From NCBI RefSeq assembly GCF_028291725.1, contig NZ_JAQGNT010000092.1, positions 81,990 through 145,989 of the forward strand: 64,000 nucleotides of DNA, given 5' to 3'. The notes under the pieces were generated by a model. That model did no database searches. It was not told where the DNA came from and saw only the letters and a program-made list of their open reading frames with translations. Position numbers and translations under genes: made by a program. The DNA comes from Hydrocarboniphaga sp. Lineage in GTDB: Bacteria > Pseudomonadota > Gammaproteobacteria > Nevskiales > Nevskiaceae. Shown piece after piece: positions 17,415 through 27,721 of the stretch. Position 1 is the first letter of the stretch, and each line of letters begins with the position of its first letter.

Positions 17415-18071
17415 ATGGATCCAGTTGCAACCGAGACGGAACTCGCGGTGATCATCGCCGACGACCACCCCTTGTTCCGGGTGGCGCTGCGCCTTGGCGT
17501 GCGCTCAGTGGCGCCTCTGGCGCGCACGGTTGAAGTCGACACCTTCGATTCGCTCAAGACCGCGGCGGCTGCGCATCCCGACGCGGCGCTGGTGCTGCTG
17601 GACCTGCTGATGCCGGGGGCCGAGGCGCTGTCCTCGCTGGAGTTCCTGCGTTCACATTTTCCGGCGCTGCGCGTCGCGATCGTGTCCGGCGTGGAGCAGG
17701 GCGGCCTGATGCGAACTGCCCGGGCGCTCGGCGCGGTCGGCTTCGTGCACAAGTCGGCGACGCCGGAAATCATGCAGCGCGCGCTGCACCAGCTGCTCGG
17801 CAACGCCGGCAGCTGGTGGCCCGAGCCGGCCGCGACCGAGGCACCGATGCAGGACGCGGCGGCGGCGAAGCTGGAGCGTCTGTCGCGCCAGGAGCTGCGC
17901 GTGCTGCTGCAGATCAAGGACGGGCGTCTCAACAAGCAGATCGCCGGCGATCTCGGTATCAGCGAATCCACGGTCAAGTCCCACATCAGCACCATCCTGC
18001 ACAAGCTCGACCTGCGCAGCCGCACCCAGGTCGCGGTGTTCGCGCAAAAACTGCTGTCCGGGACTCAATGA
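17415..18071 (+). CDS. NarL/FixJ-family response regulator (LuxR HTH)
   Basis: This 218-residue regulator has an N-terminal receiver (VIIADDHPLFRVALRLGV; acceptor Asp in VLLDLLMPG; Lys in FVHKSATPE). The C-terminal LuxR-type HTH is LSRQELRVLLQIKDGRLNKQ followed by IAGDLGISESTVKSHISTIL. It lies 58 bases after the hybrid kinase on the same strand and is the probable output of that phosphorelay. The ATG at 17415 follows GGGAAC, a weak ribosome site. Targets are not evident; the phospholipase C gene downstream is one candidate by position only. Confidence 0.92.
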   Translation: MDPVATETELAVIIADDHPLFRVALRLGVRSVAPLARTVEVDTFDSLKTAAAAHPDAALVLLDLLMPGAEALSSLEFLRSHFPALRVAIVSGVEQGGLMRTARALGAVGFVHKSATPEIMQRALHQLLGNAGSWWPEPAATEAPMQDAAAAKLERLSRQELRVLLQIKDGRLNKQIAGDLGISESTVKSHISTILHKLDLRSRTQVAVFAQKLLSGTQ

Positions 18072-18192
18072 CCTCGACCTGTCCCGTTATTTCATCGGGC
18101 CTTCAAATGCCCTGACTAAGCTGAGCGGATCAACCAGGGGATGCCGAAATGAAATCCAAGCCGCAAGCGCACTACAGCCGGAGCACACGCTC

Positions 18193-20250
18193 ATGACGCT
18201 GCATTTCAATCGTCGCGGCTTCCTCGGCATGGCGGGGAGCAGCATGGCGGCGGCGATGCTGCCTGCCTCGATCCGTGAGGCACTGGCAATTCCGGCCAGT
18301 TCATCCAAAAAGTCCATCGAGGACGTGGAGCATGTGGTGATCCTGATGCAGGAGAACCGCTCGTTCGATCATTACTTCGGCACGTTTCCGGGAGTACGCG
18401 GCTTCGGTGATCGCTTCACGATCCCGCTGCCCGGTGGGCGCACGGTCTGGCAACAGCAGGACAGCTTTGGTGTCGAGGTGCTGCCGTATCACCTCGACAG
18501 CAGTATCGGCAATGCACAGCGCGTATCCGGCACACCGCATAGCTGGCTCGATGCGCACGCCGCCTGGAACCAGGGACGCACCGGGCACTGGCCGCAATGG
18601 AAGGAGCGACAGTCGATGGGGTATTACCGTGAAGCCGAACTGCCGTTCCAGTTTGCGCTCGCCAATGCCTTCACCATCTGCGACGCCTACCACTGCGCGA
18701 TTCACAGCAGCACCAATCCGAACCGGCTCTTCATGTTCACCGGCACCAATGGCCCGGGAGGCTGGGGCGGCGGTCCGGCGATCGACAACACCAACGACGA
18801 TCTGGGCCCCTCGGCCAGCGGCTATACCTGGACCACCTATGCCGAACGCCTGCAGGCCGCGGGCATCAGCTGGAAGGTCTACCAGGACATGGCCGACAAC
18901 TTCACCGACAACTCGCTGGAGGGCTTCAAGACCTTCCGCGCTGCGTTCGAAAGCGAGCCGACCTCGCCGCTGGTCACGCGCGGCCTCAGCAGCACGCTGA
19001 GCAACAACGATCTGCAGGGCCTGCGCAACGACGTACTCGCCGGCGTGCTGCCGCAGGTCAGCTACGTCGTCGCGCCGGCCGCGTATTCCGAGCACACCGG
19101 CCCCTCATCGCCGGTGCAGGGCGCCTGGTATACGCAGCAGGTACTCGAGGCGCTGACCTCCGATCCCGAAGTGTTCTCGAAAACCGTGCTGCTGGTGATG
19201 TTCGACGAGAACGACGGCTTCTTCGATCACCTGCCGCCACCGTGCGCGCCCTCACTCAATGCGCTGGGTTTCAAGGCCGGCGCCAGCACCGTCGACGACA
19301 GCACTGAGCGGCATAGCGGTGGCCTGGTCTACGGGCCGGGGCCGCGCGTGCCGATGCTGGTGATCTCGCCCTGGAGCCGTGGTGGCTGGGTCAACTCGCA
19401 GACTTTCGATCACACCTCGATCGTGCAGTTCCTCGAGCGCCGCTTCGGCGTTGCCGAGCCCAACATCAGCGCCTGGCGTCGCGCGGTCTGCGGCGACCTG
19501 AGCTCGGCATTCAATTTCAGGAATCCGAACGACGAGCCCTTGCCGACACTGCCGGCTCAGACTCGGGAAGAAGCCGATGCGCTGCGTGCCTCGCAGGAAG
19601 CGCTGGCCCAGATCGTCGCACCGACCGGCGACGCCGGGAGCCTGCCGCAGCAGGCTCCCGGAACACGGCCGTCGCGCGCGCTGCCTTACGAGCTTCACGT
19701 CAGCAGTTCGGTCGACGCGGCGACGCGGCGAGTGCGACTGGTCTTTGGCAACGCCGGCACGGCTGGCGCCGTGTTTCATGTCTACGATCGCACCGCACTG
19801 TGGCAAATACCAAGGCGTTACACGGTAGAGGCGGGCAAAATTCTGGCGGATGACGGGTTCGGGAATCTGCCCGATGGAAGCTACGATCTGTGGGTCCTGG
19901 GCCCCAACGGTTTCCATCGACACTTTGTCGGGACGGCTCAAGGCGCCAGCTGCGACGTGATCGTGGCTTATGACACGACAGCGGGCCGCTTGTCGCTGAC
20001 ATTGAAGAACACCGGCGATGAAACGCAGCGGATGACGATTACCGCGAACGCTTATCGCGGCCACGCCCCGTGGATTATCGAAGTGCCGGCAGGACAGCAG
20101 ATCGAAAAGAGTTGGGGGCTGAAGGACTCCGGCTACTGGTACGACTTCAGCGTCGTAGCGGAGTCTCCGACGATTTTCATGCGCCGCTTCGCCGGGCGAA
20201 TCGAAACCGGCCGGCACTCGGTCAGCGATCCCGCATTCGGCGCTTCTTGA
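18193..20250 (+). CDS. plcN: Phosphocholine-specific phospholipase C, Tat-exported
   Basis: This 685-residue acid-phosphatase-superfamily phospholipase C hydrolyses phosphatidylcholine-type lipids outside the inner membrane. The N-terminus has a twin-arginine signal (NRRGFLGMAG followed by a hydrophobic stretch). The catalytic region begins EHVVILMQENRSFDHYFG, then AIHSSTNPNR, and FDENDGFFDH with VPMLVISPWSRGGWV later. The C-terminus (about 490-685) holds two beta-rich DUF756-type domains. Size and domain order match PlcH/PlcN. GGAG lies 9 bases before the ATG. No PlcR chaperone gene is adjacent. The symbol is by family resemblance; haemolytic (PlcH) versus non-haemolytic (PlcN) type is not decidable. 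Confidence 0.9.
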   Translation: MTLHFNRRGFLGMAGSSMAAAMLPASIREALAIPASSSKKSIEDVEHVVILMQENRSFDHYFGTFPGVRGFGDRFTIPLPGGRTVWQQQDSFGVEVLPYHLDSSIGNAQRVSGTPHSWLDAHAAWNQGRTGHWPQWKERQSMGYYREAELPFQFALANAFTICDAYHCAIHSSTNPNRLFMFTGTNGPGGWGGGPAIDNTNDDLGPSASGYTWTTYAERLQAAGISWKVYQDMADNFTDNSLEGFKTFRAAFESEPTSPLVTRGLSSTLSNNDLQGLRNDVLAGVLPQVSYVVAPAAYSEHTGPSSPVQGAWYTQQVLEALTSDPEVFSKTVLLVMFDENDGFFDHLPPPCAPSLNALGFKAGASTVDDSTERHSGGLVYGPGPRVPMLVISPWSRGGWVNSQTFDHTSIVQFLERRFGVAEPNISAWRRAVCGDLSSAFNFRNPNDEPLPTLPAQTREEADALRASQEALAQIVAPTGDAGSLPQQAPGTRPSRALPYELHVSSSVDAATRRVRLVFGNAGTAGAVFHVYDRTALWQIPRRYTVEAGKILADDGFGNLPDGSYDLWVLGPNGFHRHFVGTAQGASCDVIVAYDTTAGRLSLTLKNTGDETQRMTITANAYRGHAPWIIEVPAGQQIEKSWGLKDSGYWYDFSVVAESPTIFMRRFAGRIETGRHSVSDPAFGAS

Positions 20251-20252
20251 GG

Positions 20253-20310
20253 GTAGGTTGGGGTGAGCGCAGGGCACACGTTGGGGTTCGCTGCGCTCAC
20301 CCCAACCTAC
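20253..20310. repeat. REP-like palindrome (GTAGGTTGGGGTGAGC type)
   Basis: Perfect 20-bp inverted arms start GTAGGTTGGGGTGAGCGCAG at 20253-20272, with the complement at 20291-20310 and an 18-base spacer. It begins 3 bases after the phospholipase stop codon, so it may terminate that transcript. A longer member of the same family is at 55544-55636. Confidence 0.8.
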
Positions 20311-20416
20311 ACGAACCGCGGGCACTCATACCAAAGTACTAGTCCCAAGTAGCAATTGAGGGCTGACCCGGGAATCAGGCTGAATCAACACTTGGATATG
20401 GCAGGGGGAGCCAGTC

Positions 20417-23400
20417 ATGCAAGGGAGTTCACGCGCAAGATTCGCACGCGCTGCGCGCGCCGTCGCGCTCAGCGGCATGGTCACGCTCAGTGCGCTCGCC
20501 GACAGCACTTCGCTGACCGTTGGCGACAGCAGCGCCACGGTCACCGGCGCCGGCGCGGTGTCGATGGACTTTCCGATCACCCGCAGCGGCGATCTGAGCT
20601 ACGACGCCTATCTGGCCTACCAGACCGCGGACGACAGCGCCGTGGCGGGCACCGACTACACGGCCAGTAGCGGCCGCGTGCTGATCCCGGCCGGCGCCAG
20701 CAGCGCCCTGGTTTCGGTGCCCGTGCTGGGCAGCAGCGCGCCCAAGACCGACCGCGCATTCCAGCTCGACGTGCTGGCTGCGGCGGGCGTCGGGCCGACG
20801 CCCGCATTCGCCGCGGCGGTCAGTTCAGCCGTGGGCAGCCGACCGAACTCCGTGGCCGTCGGCGACTTCAACGGCGACGGCAAGCCCGACCTCGCGGTGG
20901 CGAATACCGCCGCCAGCACCGTCTCGATCTTGTTCGACAACACCGCGCCGGGCGCGAGCAGTGCCAGCTTCACCCTGGCCGCCAGCGTGGCCGTGGGCAG
21001 CCAGCCGGTGTTCGTGGCCGTTGGCGACTTCAACGGCGATGGCAAGCCCGATCTGGTGACGGCGAACTACAACGGCAACAACGTCTCGATCCTGCTCAAC
21101 AGCACCGCGCCGGGCGCGAGCAGCGCCAGCTTCACGCTCGCCGCCAGCCCCGGCGTTGGCGCCCAGCCGTACTCGGTGGCGGTGGGCGACTTCAACGGCG
21201 ACGGCGAGCCCGACCTGGCGGTGGCGAACTACAATAGCAACAAGGTCTCGATCCTGCTCAACAGCACCGCGCCGGGCGCGAGCAGCGCCAGCTTCACGCT
21301 CGCTGCCAGCCCCGGCGTTGGCGCTCAGCCGCGCTCGGTGACGGTGGGCGACTTCAACGGCGACGGCAAGCCCGACCTGGCAGTAGCGAACGCCAGCAGC
21401 AACAGCGTTTCGATCCTGCTCAACAGCACCGCACCGGGCGCGAGCAGCGCCAGCTTCACGCTGGACTCGAGCCTGGCCGTGGGCCAATACCCGTACTCCG
21501 TGGCGGTGGCCGACTTGAACGGCGACGGCATGCCCGACCTCGCGGTGGCGAACGCCGGCGACAACAGCGTCTCGATCCTGCTCAACGGCAGCGCGCCGGG
21601 CGCGGGCAGCGCCAGCTTCACCCTGGCCGCCAGCCCGGCCGTGGGCAGCCAACCGGTGTCCGTGGCCGTGAGCGACGTAAACGGCGACGGCAAGCCTGAC
21701 CTGGCGACGGCGAACTATGGCGGCAACGCCGTCTCGGTCCTGCTCAACAGCACCGCGCCCGGGTCCGCCAGTGCCAGTTTCACGCTGGCCAGCTACAGCG
21801 TGGGCAGCAATCCCGCATCTGTCGCCGTGGGCGACTTCAACGGCGACGGCAAGCCCGATCTGGCCGCGGCGATCGACACCGGCAACCGCGTCTCGGTGCT
21901 GCTCAACACCACGCCGGCGCCCACAGCCGGCTTGGCGCTCGCCGCCAGCCCGGGCGTGTCTGGCCTGTACGATCCGATCACGACGGCGGTCGGCGATTTC
22001 AACGGCGATGGCAAGCCGGACCTGGCGGTGGTCGGCTACAGCAACGACGACCTCTGGGTCCTTCTCAACAGCACCAGGCCGGGCGCGAGCAGCGCCAGCT
22101 TCACGCCCACCGCCGCCACGGACCCCGGCAGCTACCCGACCAGCGTGGCGGTCGGCGATTTCAACGGCGACGGCAGGCTGGACTTGGCCGTGGCGAATAC
22201 CTACAGCCGCAACGTCTCGATCTACTTCAACAACACCGCGCCCGGTGCGAGCAGCGCCAGCTTCACGCTCGTGGCGAGTCCGGACGCCGGCAACAACCCC
22301 TGCGCCGTGGCCACCGGCGATTTCAACGGTGACGGCAAGCTCGATCTTGCCGTGGCCAACCGTGACGGCGAGGTCGCGATCCTGTTCAACGACACCGCGC
22401 CGGGCGCCCCCGGTGCCAGCTTCACGCTCGACGTCAGCCCGTCCACCTTCGGCCTCGAACTGTGCTGTGTGCTCGTCGGCGATTTCAATGGCGACGGCAA
22501 ACCCGACCTCGCGGTGGCCAACATGGACACCAACACGGTCTCGATTCTGCTCAACCAGATTGCGCCGGGCAGCTCGACCGCCAGCTTGGCGCCGCCGGTC
22601 GACCTGGCCGTGGGCAACACGCCGCGCTCGATGACGCTGGGCGATTTCAACGGCGATGGCCGGCCCGACCTCGCGGTCGCCAACAGCGGCAGCAGCGCCG
22701 TTTCGGTCCTGCTCAACACCACTGCGCCGGGGGCGGGCAGTGCCAGCTTCACGCTGGGCGCCAGTGTGCCGGTTGGGGTCTACTCCAGCGCGGTGGCGGC
22801 AGGCGATTTCGACGGTGACGGCCGGCTCGACCTCGCGGTCGCCAACAACTCCACGACGGTTTCGATCCTGCTCAACCGTACCGCGCCGGGCGCGAACACT
22901 GCGAGCTTCACGCTCGCTACCAGTTCACGTACCGGCGACTATCCGAGCGCCGTGGCGATCGCCGATTTCAACGGCGACGGCAGGCCGGATCTGGCGACGG
23001 TGGATCGCGGCGAAGGCTACGGCGGCGTGTCGATCCTGCTCAGTACGCAGTACCAGGCCAAGGCCAGCGGCAGCGCGATCGGCACCATTCACTACCGCAT
23101 TCCGGTGGCCACGCTGAGTGCGTCTTCGCTGGACTTCGGCAACCAGGTCGTCGGCACCAGCAGCACGGCGCGGAATCTGCAGCTCGGCAACAGCGGCAAC
23201 GCTCCGCTGACGATCTCGTCGATCGCCGCAAGCGGCGACTTCGTCCAGACCAGCGACTGTCCGGCCAGCCTGGCGCCCGCTGCGCAGTGCGTGATCAGTG
23301 TCGTGTTCAGTCCCACTGCCACCGGCGCGCGCAGCGGCACTCTGAGCGTGGCCACAAACGCGCCCGACAGCCCGGCCGTCGCGAGCCTGAGTGGCAACGG

Positions 23401-23725
23401 CGTGCTCAAGTACGACACGCAGCTCACCGCCTATCCGGTGCTGGGCACGCTGCTGCCCTTGCAGCTCAATCTGAATGTCTCCGCGCTGCTCCAGGCCTTG
23501 CAGCCCGCTGTCGCGCCGCTGGCCGGCAAGCCGATCGTCTTCACCACTGCATCGGGACAGCCCATCTGCACCGCGACCACGGATGCCAGCGGCAAGGCCG
23601 CGTGCCCCGGCACGGGGCTGCTGAGCGTGCTGCTCGGCGGCGGCAGCTACCGGGCGAGCTTCGCCGGCGATGCGAACTACAAGGCTTCCAGCGGCAGCGC
23701 GCCGCTGCTGGCGCTGACGCCGTAG
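20417..23725 (+). CDS. Large secreted VCBS/FG-GAP repeat protein with Calx-beta and ASH domains
   Basis: This 1102-residue exported protein has a signal peptide up to about residue 29 (ending SALA-D), and then a Calx-beta-like domain (MDFPITRSGDLSYDAYLAYQ and TDYTASSGRVLIPAGAS). About fourteen FG-GAP/VCBS repeats of roughly 60 residues follow, each with a DFNGDGKPDLAVAN calcium-binding-like loop. One ASPM-SPD-2-Hydin (ASH) domain starts at LDFGNQVVGTSSTARNLQLG, and the end is Ig-like. GGGGGAG stands just before the ATG at 20417. It is tandem with a paralog (23779-27711). A cell-surface or extracellular adhesion or matrix role is likely; a type II or I secretion route is unknown. Confidence 0.82.
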   Translation: MQGSSRARFARAARAVALSGMVTLSALADSTSLTVGDSSATVTGAGAVSMDFPITRSGDLSYDAYLAYQTADDSAVAGTDYTASSGRVLIPAGASSALVSVPVLGSSAPKTDRAFQLDVLAAAGVGPTPAFAAAVSSAVGSRPNSVAVGDFNGDGKPDLAVANTAASTVSILFDNTAPGASSASFTLAASVAVGSQPVFVAVGDFNGDGKPDLVTANYNGNNVSILLNSTAPGASSASFTLAASPGVGAQPYSVAVGDFNGDGEPDLAVANYNSNKVSILLNSTAPGASSASFTLAASPGVGAQPRSVTVGDFNGDGKPDLAVANASSNSVSILLNSTAPGASSASFTLDSSLAVGQYPYSVAVADLNGDGMPDLAVANAGDNSVSILLNGSAPGAGSASFTLAASPAVGSQPVSVAVSDVNGDGKPDLATANYGGNAVSVLLNSTAPGSASASFTLASYSVGSNPASVAVGDFNGDGKPDLAAAIDTGNRVSVLLNTTPAPTAGLALAASPGVSGLYDPITTAVGDFNGDGKPDLAVVGYSNDDLWVLLNSTRPGASSASFTPTAATDPGSYPTSVAVGDFNGDGRLDLAVANTYSRNVSIYFNNTAPGASSASFTLVASPDAGNNPCAVATGDFNGDGKLDLAVANRDGEVAILFNDTAPGAPGASFTLDVSPSTFGLELCCVLVGDFNGDGKPDLAVANMDTNTVSILLNQIAPGSSTASLAPPVDLAVGNTPRSMTLGDFNGDGRPDLAVANSGSSAVSVLLNTTAPGAGSASFTLGASVPVGVYSSAVAAGDFDGDGRLDLAVANNSTTVSILLNRTAPGANTASFTLATSSRTGDYPSAVAIADFNGDGRPDLATVDRGEGYGGVSILLSTQYQAKASGSAIGTIHYRIPVATLSASSLDFGNQVVGTSSTARNLQLGNSGNAPLTISSIAASGDFVQTSDCPASLAPAAQCVISVVFSPTATGARSGTLSVATNAPDSPAVASLSGNGVLKYDTQLTAYPVLGTLLPLQLNLNVSALLQALQPAVAPLAGKPIVFTTASGQPICTATTDASGKAACPGTGLLSVLLGGGSYRASFAGDANYKASSGSAPLLALTP

Positions 23726-23778
23726 GGCGCGCGCGATCTGTTTGAAAAACTAGAACGATGATGAAAGGGAAAACGATC

Positions 23779-26700
23779 ATGGCGCAGCTGAAATCAATCT
23801 TGAAATCCGTCGGAGTGGTGCGCTGTGGTGCCTTCGCACTCGGCCTGTTCTGCACGCTCAGCGCACTTGCCGACAGCACTATGCTGACGGCCGGTGATAC
23901 CAGCGCCACAGTCACCGGCAGCAGCGCGGAGTCGATGGACTTCGCCATCACCCGTAGCGGTGATCTGAGCTACGACGCCTACCTGGCCTATCAGACTGCC
24001 GACGATACGGCCGTTGCCGGCAGCGACTACACGGCGAGTTCCGGCACGGTGCTGATCCCGGCCGGTGCCAGCAGCGCCACAGTGTCGGTGCCAGTGTTGG
24101 GCAGCAGCACGCCCAAGACCGACCGCGCATTCAAGCTCGATGTGCTGGGTGCGTTCGGCGTCGGGCCCGCGCCAAGCTTCGGCGACCCGACCAAGATCAG
24201 CGCGGGTTATCGGCCGCGGCAGGCAGTGATCGCGGACTTCAACGGCGACGGCAAACTCGACCTCGCGGTGGCGAACGGGCAGAGCACCATCTCGATCCTG
24301 TTCAACAACACCGCGCCGGGGGCTCTCAGCCCCAGCTTCGCCCTGGTCGCCAGCCCGGCCGCCGGTGACAGCGCGACATCTGTCGCCGTGGGTGATTTCA
24401 ACGGCGACGGCAGGCCCGATCTCGTGGTCGCCAGCATCAACAGCAACACCGTCTCGATCCTGTTCAACAACACCGCGCCGGGCGCCACCACGGCCAGCTT
24501 CACGCTCGCCGCCAGCGTGGCCGTCGGCAACAGCCCGAGTTCTGTCGCGGTCGGCGATTTCAACGGCGACAGCCGAGTCGATGTCGCGGTGGCCAATGCC
24601 GGTGGCAACTCCGTTTCCATCCTGCTCAACGGCACCGCGCCGGGTGCGCCCAGCGTCGCCAGCTTCACGCTCGCGGCCACCCTGAGTGTCGGCGCCAGCC
24701 CGAGCGCGGTCGCGGTGGGCGATTTCAACGGCGACGGCAAGCTGGACCTGGCGGTGGCCAACGCCTACGACCGGACCGTTTCCATCCTGTTCAACGGCAC
24801 CGCGCCGGGCGCCAGCAGCAGCGCCAGCTTCGCGCTCGCCGCCAGCCTGGCGGTCGGCAGCAACCCGACCTCGCTTGCGGTGGGCGACTTCAATGGCGAC
24901 GGCAAGTCCGACCTGGCAGTCGCCAACCAGGCCAGCAGCACCGTGTCGATCCTGTTCAACACCACTGTGCCAGGAGCGAGCAGCAGCGCCAGCTTCACGC
25001 TCGCTGCCAGTGCAGCCGCGAGCAACCCCTATTACGTGACGGCGGGCGACCTCAACGGCGACGGTAAGCCCGACCTGGCGACGGTGAATACCCGCGGCGA
25101 CCTGTCGATCCTGCTCAACGGCACCGCGCCGGGTGCCACCGACAGCGCCAGCTTTACGCTCGCCGCCAGCCCCGACCCGATCGGCAATTCGGTCACCGTG
25201 GCGATCGGCGACCTCAATGGCGACGGCCTGCCGGATCTGGCGATGGCCAATCCCACGGTCGGCGGCGGCTCCGCCCCGGGCTTCGTCTCGGTGCTGCTCA
25301 ACACCGCGCCGGCGAGCGTAGCGGTGGAGGGCTTCGGTACACCGCTGGTATTGCCGTCGGCCGACTACAACCAGGTCACCGCGACCGCAGCAGATTTCAA
25401 CGGCGATGGACTGCCCGATCTGCTGCTGGGCAGTGTCTATTGCTGTGGAGTGCCGATCAGCGTGCTGCTCAACGCGCGCTCACCGGGTGACCCGACGCCG
25501 CACTTCCTGACGCCTCAGAACGTCGCCACGACCGCAGGTGCCGAGCAGGTTGCCGTTGCCGACCTCAACTTCGACGGGCGGCCGGATTTCATCATGGCCT
25601 CCGCGGTGATGATCAACGCGACCGCAACCGGAGCTGCTGCGGTGTCGTTCGCTGCCTCGTCCGTCCCGGGCCTCAACGAAGACGTGGTCGCCGTTGCAGA
25701 TTTCGACAACGACGGCAAACCGGACCTGGTGTCCTCTAACGGCTCGCTACCGCTTGCGGTGGCGCGGAATCTCACTGCAGCGGGCAGCCCGTCTGTGAGC
25801 TTTTCGCAGTGGCAGGGCATTGCGACAACGCTTTCGGCGCAGGCCATGGCCGCTGCCGATTTCAATGGTGACGGCAAGCCCGACATCGCCACCGTCACCG
25901 GAACGAGCGCCGGAAACCTCGCCGTGTTCATGAATACGAGCGTGGCGGGCTCCGGCTCGCTGTCCTTTGGGCAGGAGAATCTCCTATGCACGGAGCAATA
26001 TCTCTGCGGTGGCCAGTACATCCGTGCGGCCGACATCAACGGAGACGGCCGGCCGGATCTGGTCATCGTGGAACCCAACCGCGGCATGGCCACGGTGTTC
26101 ATCAACAACACGGCGCCGGGCGCCGCAAGCCCGAGCTTCGTGCGCTCGGCGGCCTTTGCGGTCGGCTCGGACGAGGGTTACCGCTTCAGCCTGACGATCG
26201 CCGACATGGACCGTGACGGCAGGCCGGATCTGCTGATAGCCGACACTTTCAACCGCATCTTCGGCGTGTTCCTGAACCGTACTGCGCCCGGTTCAACAGT
26301 GCCGGTGTTCGCGGAACGTCTGAGCCTCAGCAATAACGATGAGTCGGCAGCCGCTGCCGCCGATTTCGACGGCGACGGCCTGTTCGATCTGGCGGTGCCA
26401 GGCAGCGGCAGTGTCTCGGTCTGGGTCAATCAAAAATTCCACGCCGGCATAGTCAATTCGTCAGCGGCCGGCACGATCCACTACGCCGTTGCTATCGTCT
26501 CGCTGAGCCCCGCTTCGCTGGACTTTGGCAGTCAGCGCGTCGCCAGCAGCAGTGCGGCAAAGACAGTGCAGCTGAGCAACAGCGGCGATGCTCCGTTTGC
26601 CCTGGACACGATCGCCGCCAGCGGCGATTTCAGTCAGAGCAACGACTGCCCGGCGAGCCTGGCACCCGGAGCGCAGTGCAGCATCAGCGTGGTGTTCAGG

Positions 26701-27711
26701 CCCACCGCCACCGGTGCCCGCAGCGGCACGCTCACGGTCGCCACCAATGCGGCGGGCAGCCCGGCGACGGTTGGCCTCAGCGGCACCGGCATTGAGCCGG
26801 TAGCGGAGTTCAGCGCCGCCTCGCTCAGCTTCGGCGAACAGCCGGTGGGCACGACGAGCACAGCGCAGACGCTCACGCTGAACAATTCGGGCAGCGCCAC
26901 GCTCGACATCGCCAGCGTTATGGCCTCCGGCGATTTCGCGCAGCACAACGACTGCGGCGTGATGCTGCTGCCCGGCAACAGCTGCAGCATCAGCGTGACG
27001 TTCACGCCCGCCGTCAGCGGCGCGCGCAGCGGCACGATCACGGTGCTGTCCGACGCTGCCAGCAGCCCCAGCATCATCAACCTGAGCGGCACCGGCACGG
27101 CGCCGATCGTGCACCTGAGCGCGAGCGCGCTGAGCTTCGGCAGCATCTACATTGGCAGCAGCAGTGCAGCACAGAGCGTGACGCTGTCGAACACCGGCAA
27201 TGGAGTGCTGCAGATCGCCAGCCTCACGATCTCGGGGGATTTCTCCAAGACCAGCGATTGCGGCACGACACTGGCTCCCGGCGCCGCTTGCACCATCAAT
27301 GTGAGCTTCACGCCGCAAGCTGCCGGCGCGCGCAGCGGCGCGCTGACGCTGAGCAGCAACGTCGCCACCAGCCCCGACACGGTGAGCCTGAGCGGCAACG
27401 GCCTGAAGCACGACACGCAACTGATGGTGAATCCTGCGCTCGGCACGCTGATACCGCCACAGCTGTACCTCGGCGCCTCGGCGACGCTGGAGCAGACCAC
27501 GCCGACCGTCGCGCCGCTGGCCGGCAAGACAGTGAGCTTCAGCACCAGCAATGGCCGCTTCATCTGCAGCGGTGTAACCGATGCCAACGGCGACGCGAGC
27601 TGCCGCGGCACGCTGACCGTGCTCGGCATCCTGCTCGGCGGCGGTTACCACGGCAGCTTCGCCGGGGATGCCCAGTACAACGCATCGGAGGGCGACGGTC
27701 GGGCGCTGTAG
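23779..27711 (+). CDS. Large secreted VCBS/FG-GAP repeat protein with three ASH domains
   Basis: This 1310-residue paralog of the preceding gene has a signal peptide (LFCTLSALA), a Calx-beta domain nearly identical to that of its neighbour, a long array of DFNGDGxPDL repeats and then three consecutive ASH domains (LDFGSQRVASSS, LSFGEQPVGTTS, LSFGSIYIGSSS) in place of one. The end is an Ig-like domain stopping at SEGDGRAL, which lacks the last strand seen in the paralog, so the tail may be frameshifted. I chose the ATG at 23779 after AAGGGA; an ATG at 23758 is in frame. It lies 53 bases after the first gene and is probably co-transcribed. Confidence 0.82.
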   Translation: MAQLKSILKSVGVVRCGAFALGLFCTLSALADSTMLTAGDTSATVTGSSAESMDFAITRSGDLSYDAYLAYQTADDTAVAGSDYTASSGTVLIPAGASSATVSVPVLGSSTPKTDRAFKLDVLGAFGVGPAPSFGDPTKISAGYRPRQAVIADFNGDGKLDLAVANGQSTISILFNNTAPGALSPSFALVASPAAGDSATSVAVGDFNGDGRPDLVVASINSNTVSILFNNTAPGATTASFTLAASVAVGNSPSSVAVGDFNGDSRVDVAVANAGGNSVSILLNGTAPGAPSVASFTLAATLSVGASPSAVAVGDFNGDGKLDLAVANAYDRTVSILFNGTAPGASSSASFALAASLAVGSNPTSLAVGDFNGDGKSDLAVANQASSTVSILFNTTVPGASSSASFTLAASAAASNPYYVTAGDLNGDGKPDLATVNTRGDLSILLNGTAPGATDSASFTLAASPDPIGNSVTVAIGDLNGDGLPDLAMANPTVGGGSAPGFVSVLLNTAPASVAVEGFGTPLVLPSADYNQVTATAADFNGDGLPDLLLGSVYCCGVPISVLLNARSPGDPTPHFLTPQNVATTAGAEQVAVADLNFDGRPDFIMASAVMINATATGAAAVSFAASSVPGLNEDVVAVADFDNDGKPDLVSSNGSLPLAVARNLTAAGSPSVSFSQWQGIATTLSAQAMAAADFNGDGKPDIATVTGTSAGNLAVFMNTSVAGSGSLSFGQENLLCTEQYLCGGQYIRAADINGDGRPDLVIVEPNRGMATVFINNTAPGAASPSFVRSAAFAVGSDEGYRFSLTIADMDRDGRPDLLIADTFNRIFGVFLNRTAPGSTVPVFAERLSLSNNDESAAAAADFDGDGLFDLAVPGSGSVSVWVNQKFHAGIVNSSAAGTIHYAVAIVSLSPASLDFGSQRVASSSAAKTVQLSNSGDAPFALDTIAASGDFSQSNDCPASLAPGAQCSISVVFRPTATGARSGTLTVATNAAGSPATVGLSGTGIEPVAEFSAASLSFGEQPVGTTSTAQTLTLNNSGSATLDIASVMASGDFAQHNDCGVMLLPGNSCSISVTFTPAVSGARSGTITVLSDAASSPSIINLSGTGTAPIVHLSASALSFGSIYIGSSSAAQSVTLSNTGNGVLQIASLTISGDFSKTSDCGTTLAPGAACTINVSFTPQAAGARSGALTLSSNVATSPDTVSLSGNGLKHDTQLMVNPALGTLIPPQLYLGASATLEQTTPTVAPLAGKTVSFSTSNGRFICSGVTDANGDASCRGTLTVLGILLGGGYHGSFAGDAQYNASEGDGRAL

Positions 27712-27721
27712 TTCAAGCAAG

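Noticed and set aside
15000..18025. Long antisense open frames opposite the hybrid kinase and regulator
   Set aside because: They are His/Arg/Gln-rich mirror frames of high-GC coding DNA with no family pattern; the plus-strand proteins explain the sequence.
20850..27100. Regularly spaced repeats in the VCBS genes, CRISPR-like at first sight
   Set aside because: They are codons for DFNGDGKPDL-type repeats within a continuous reading frame, with diverged copies and no unique spacers or cas genes.
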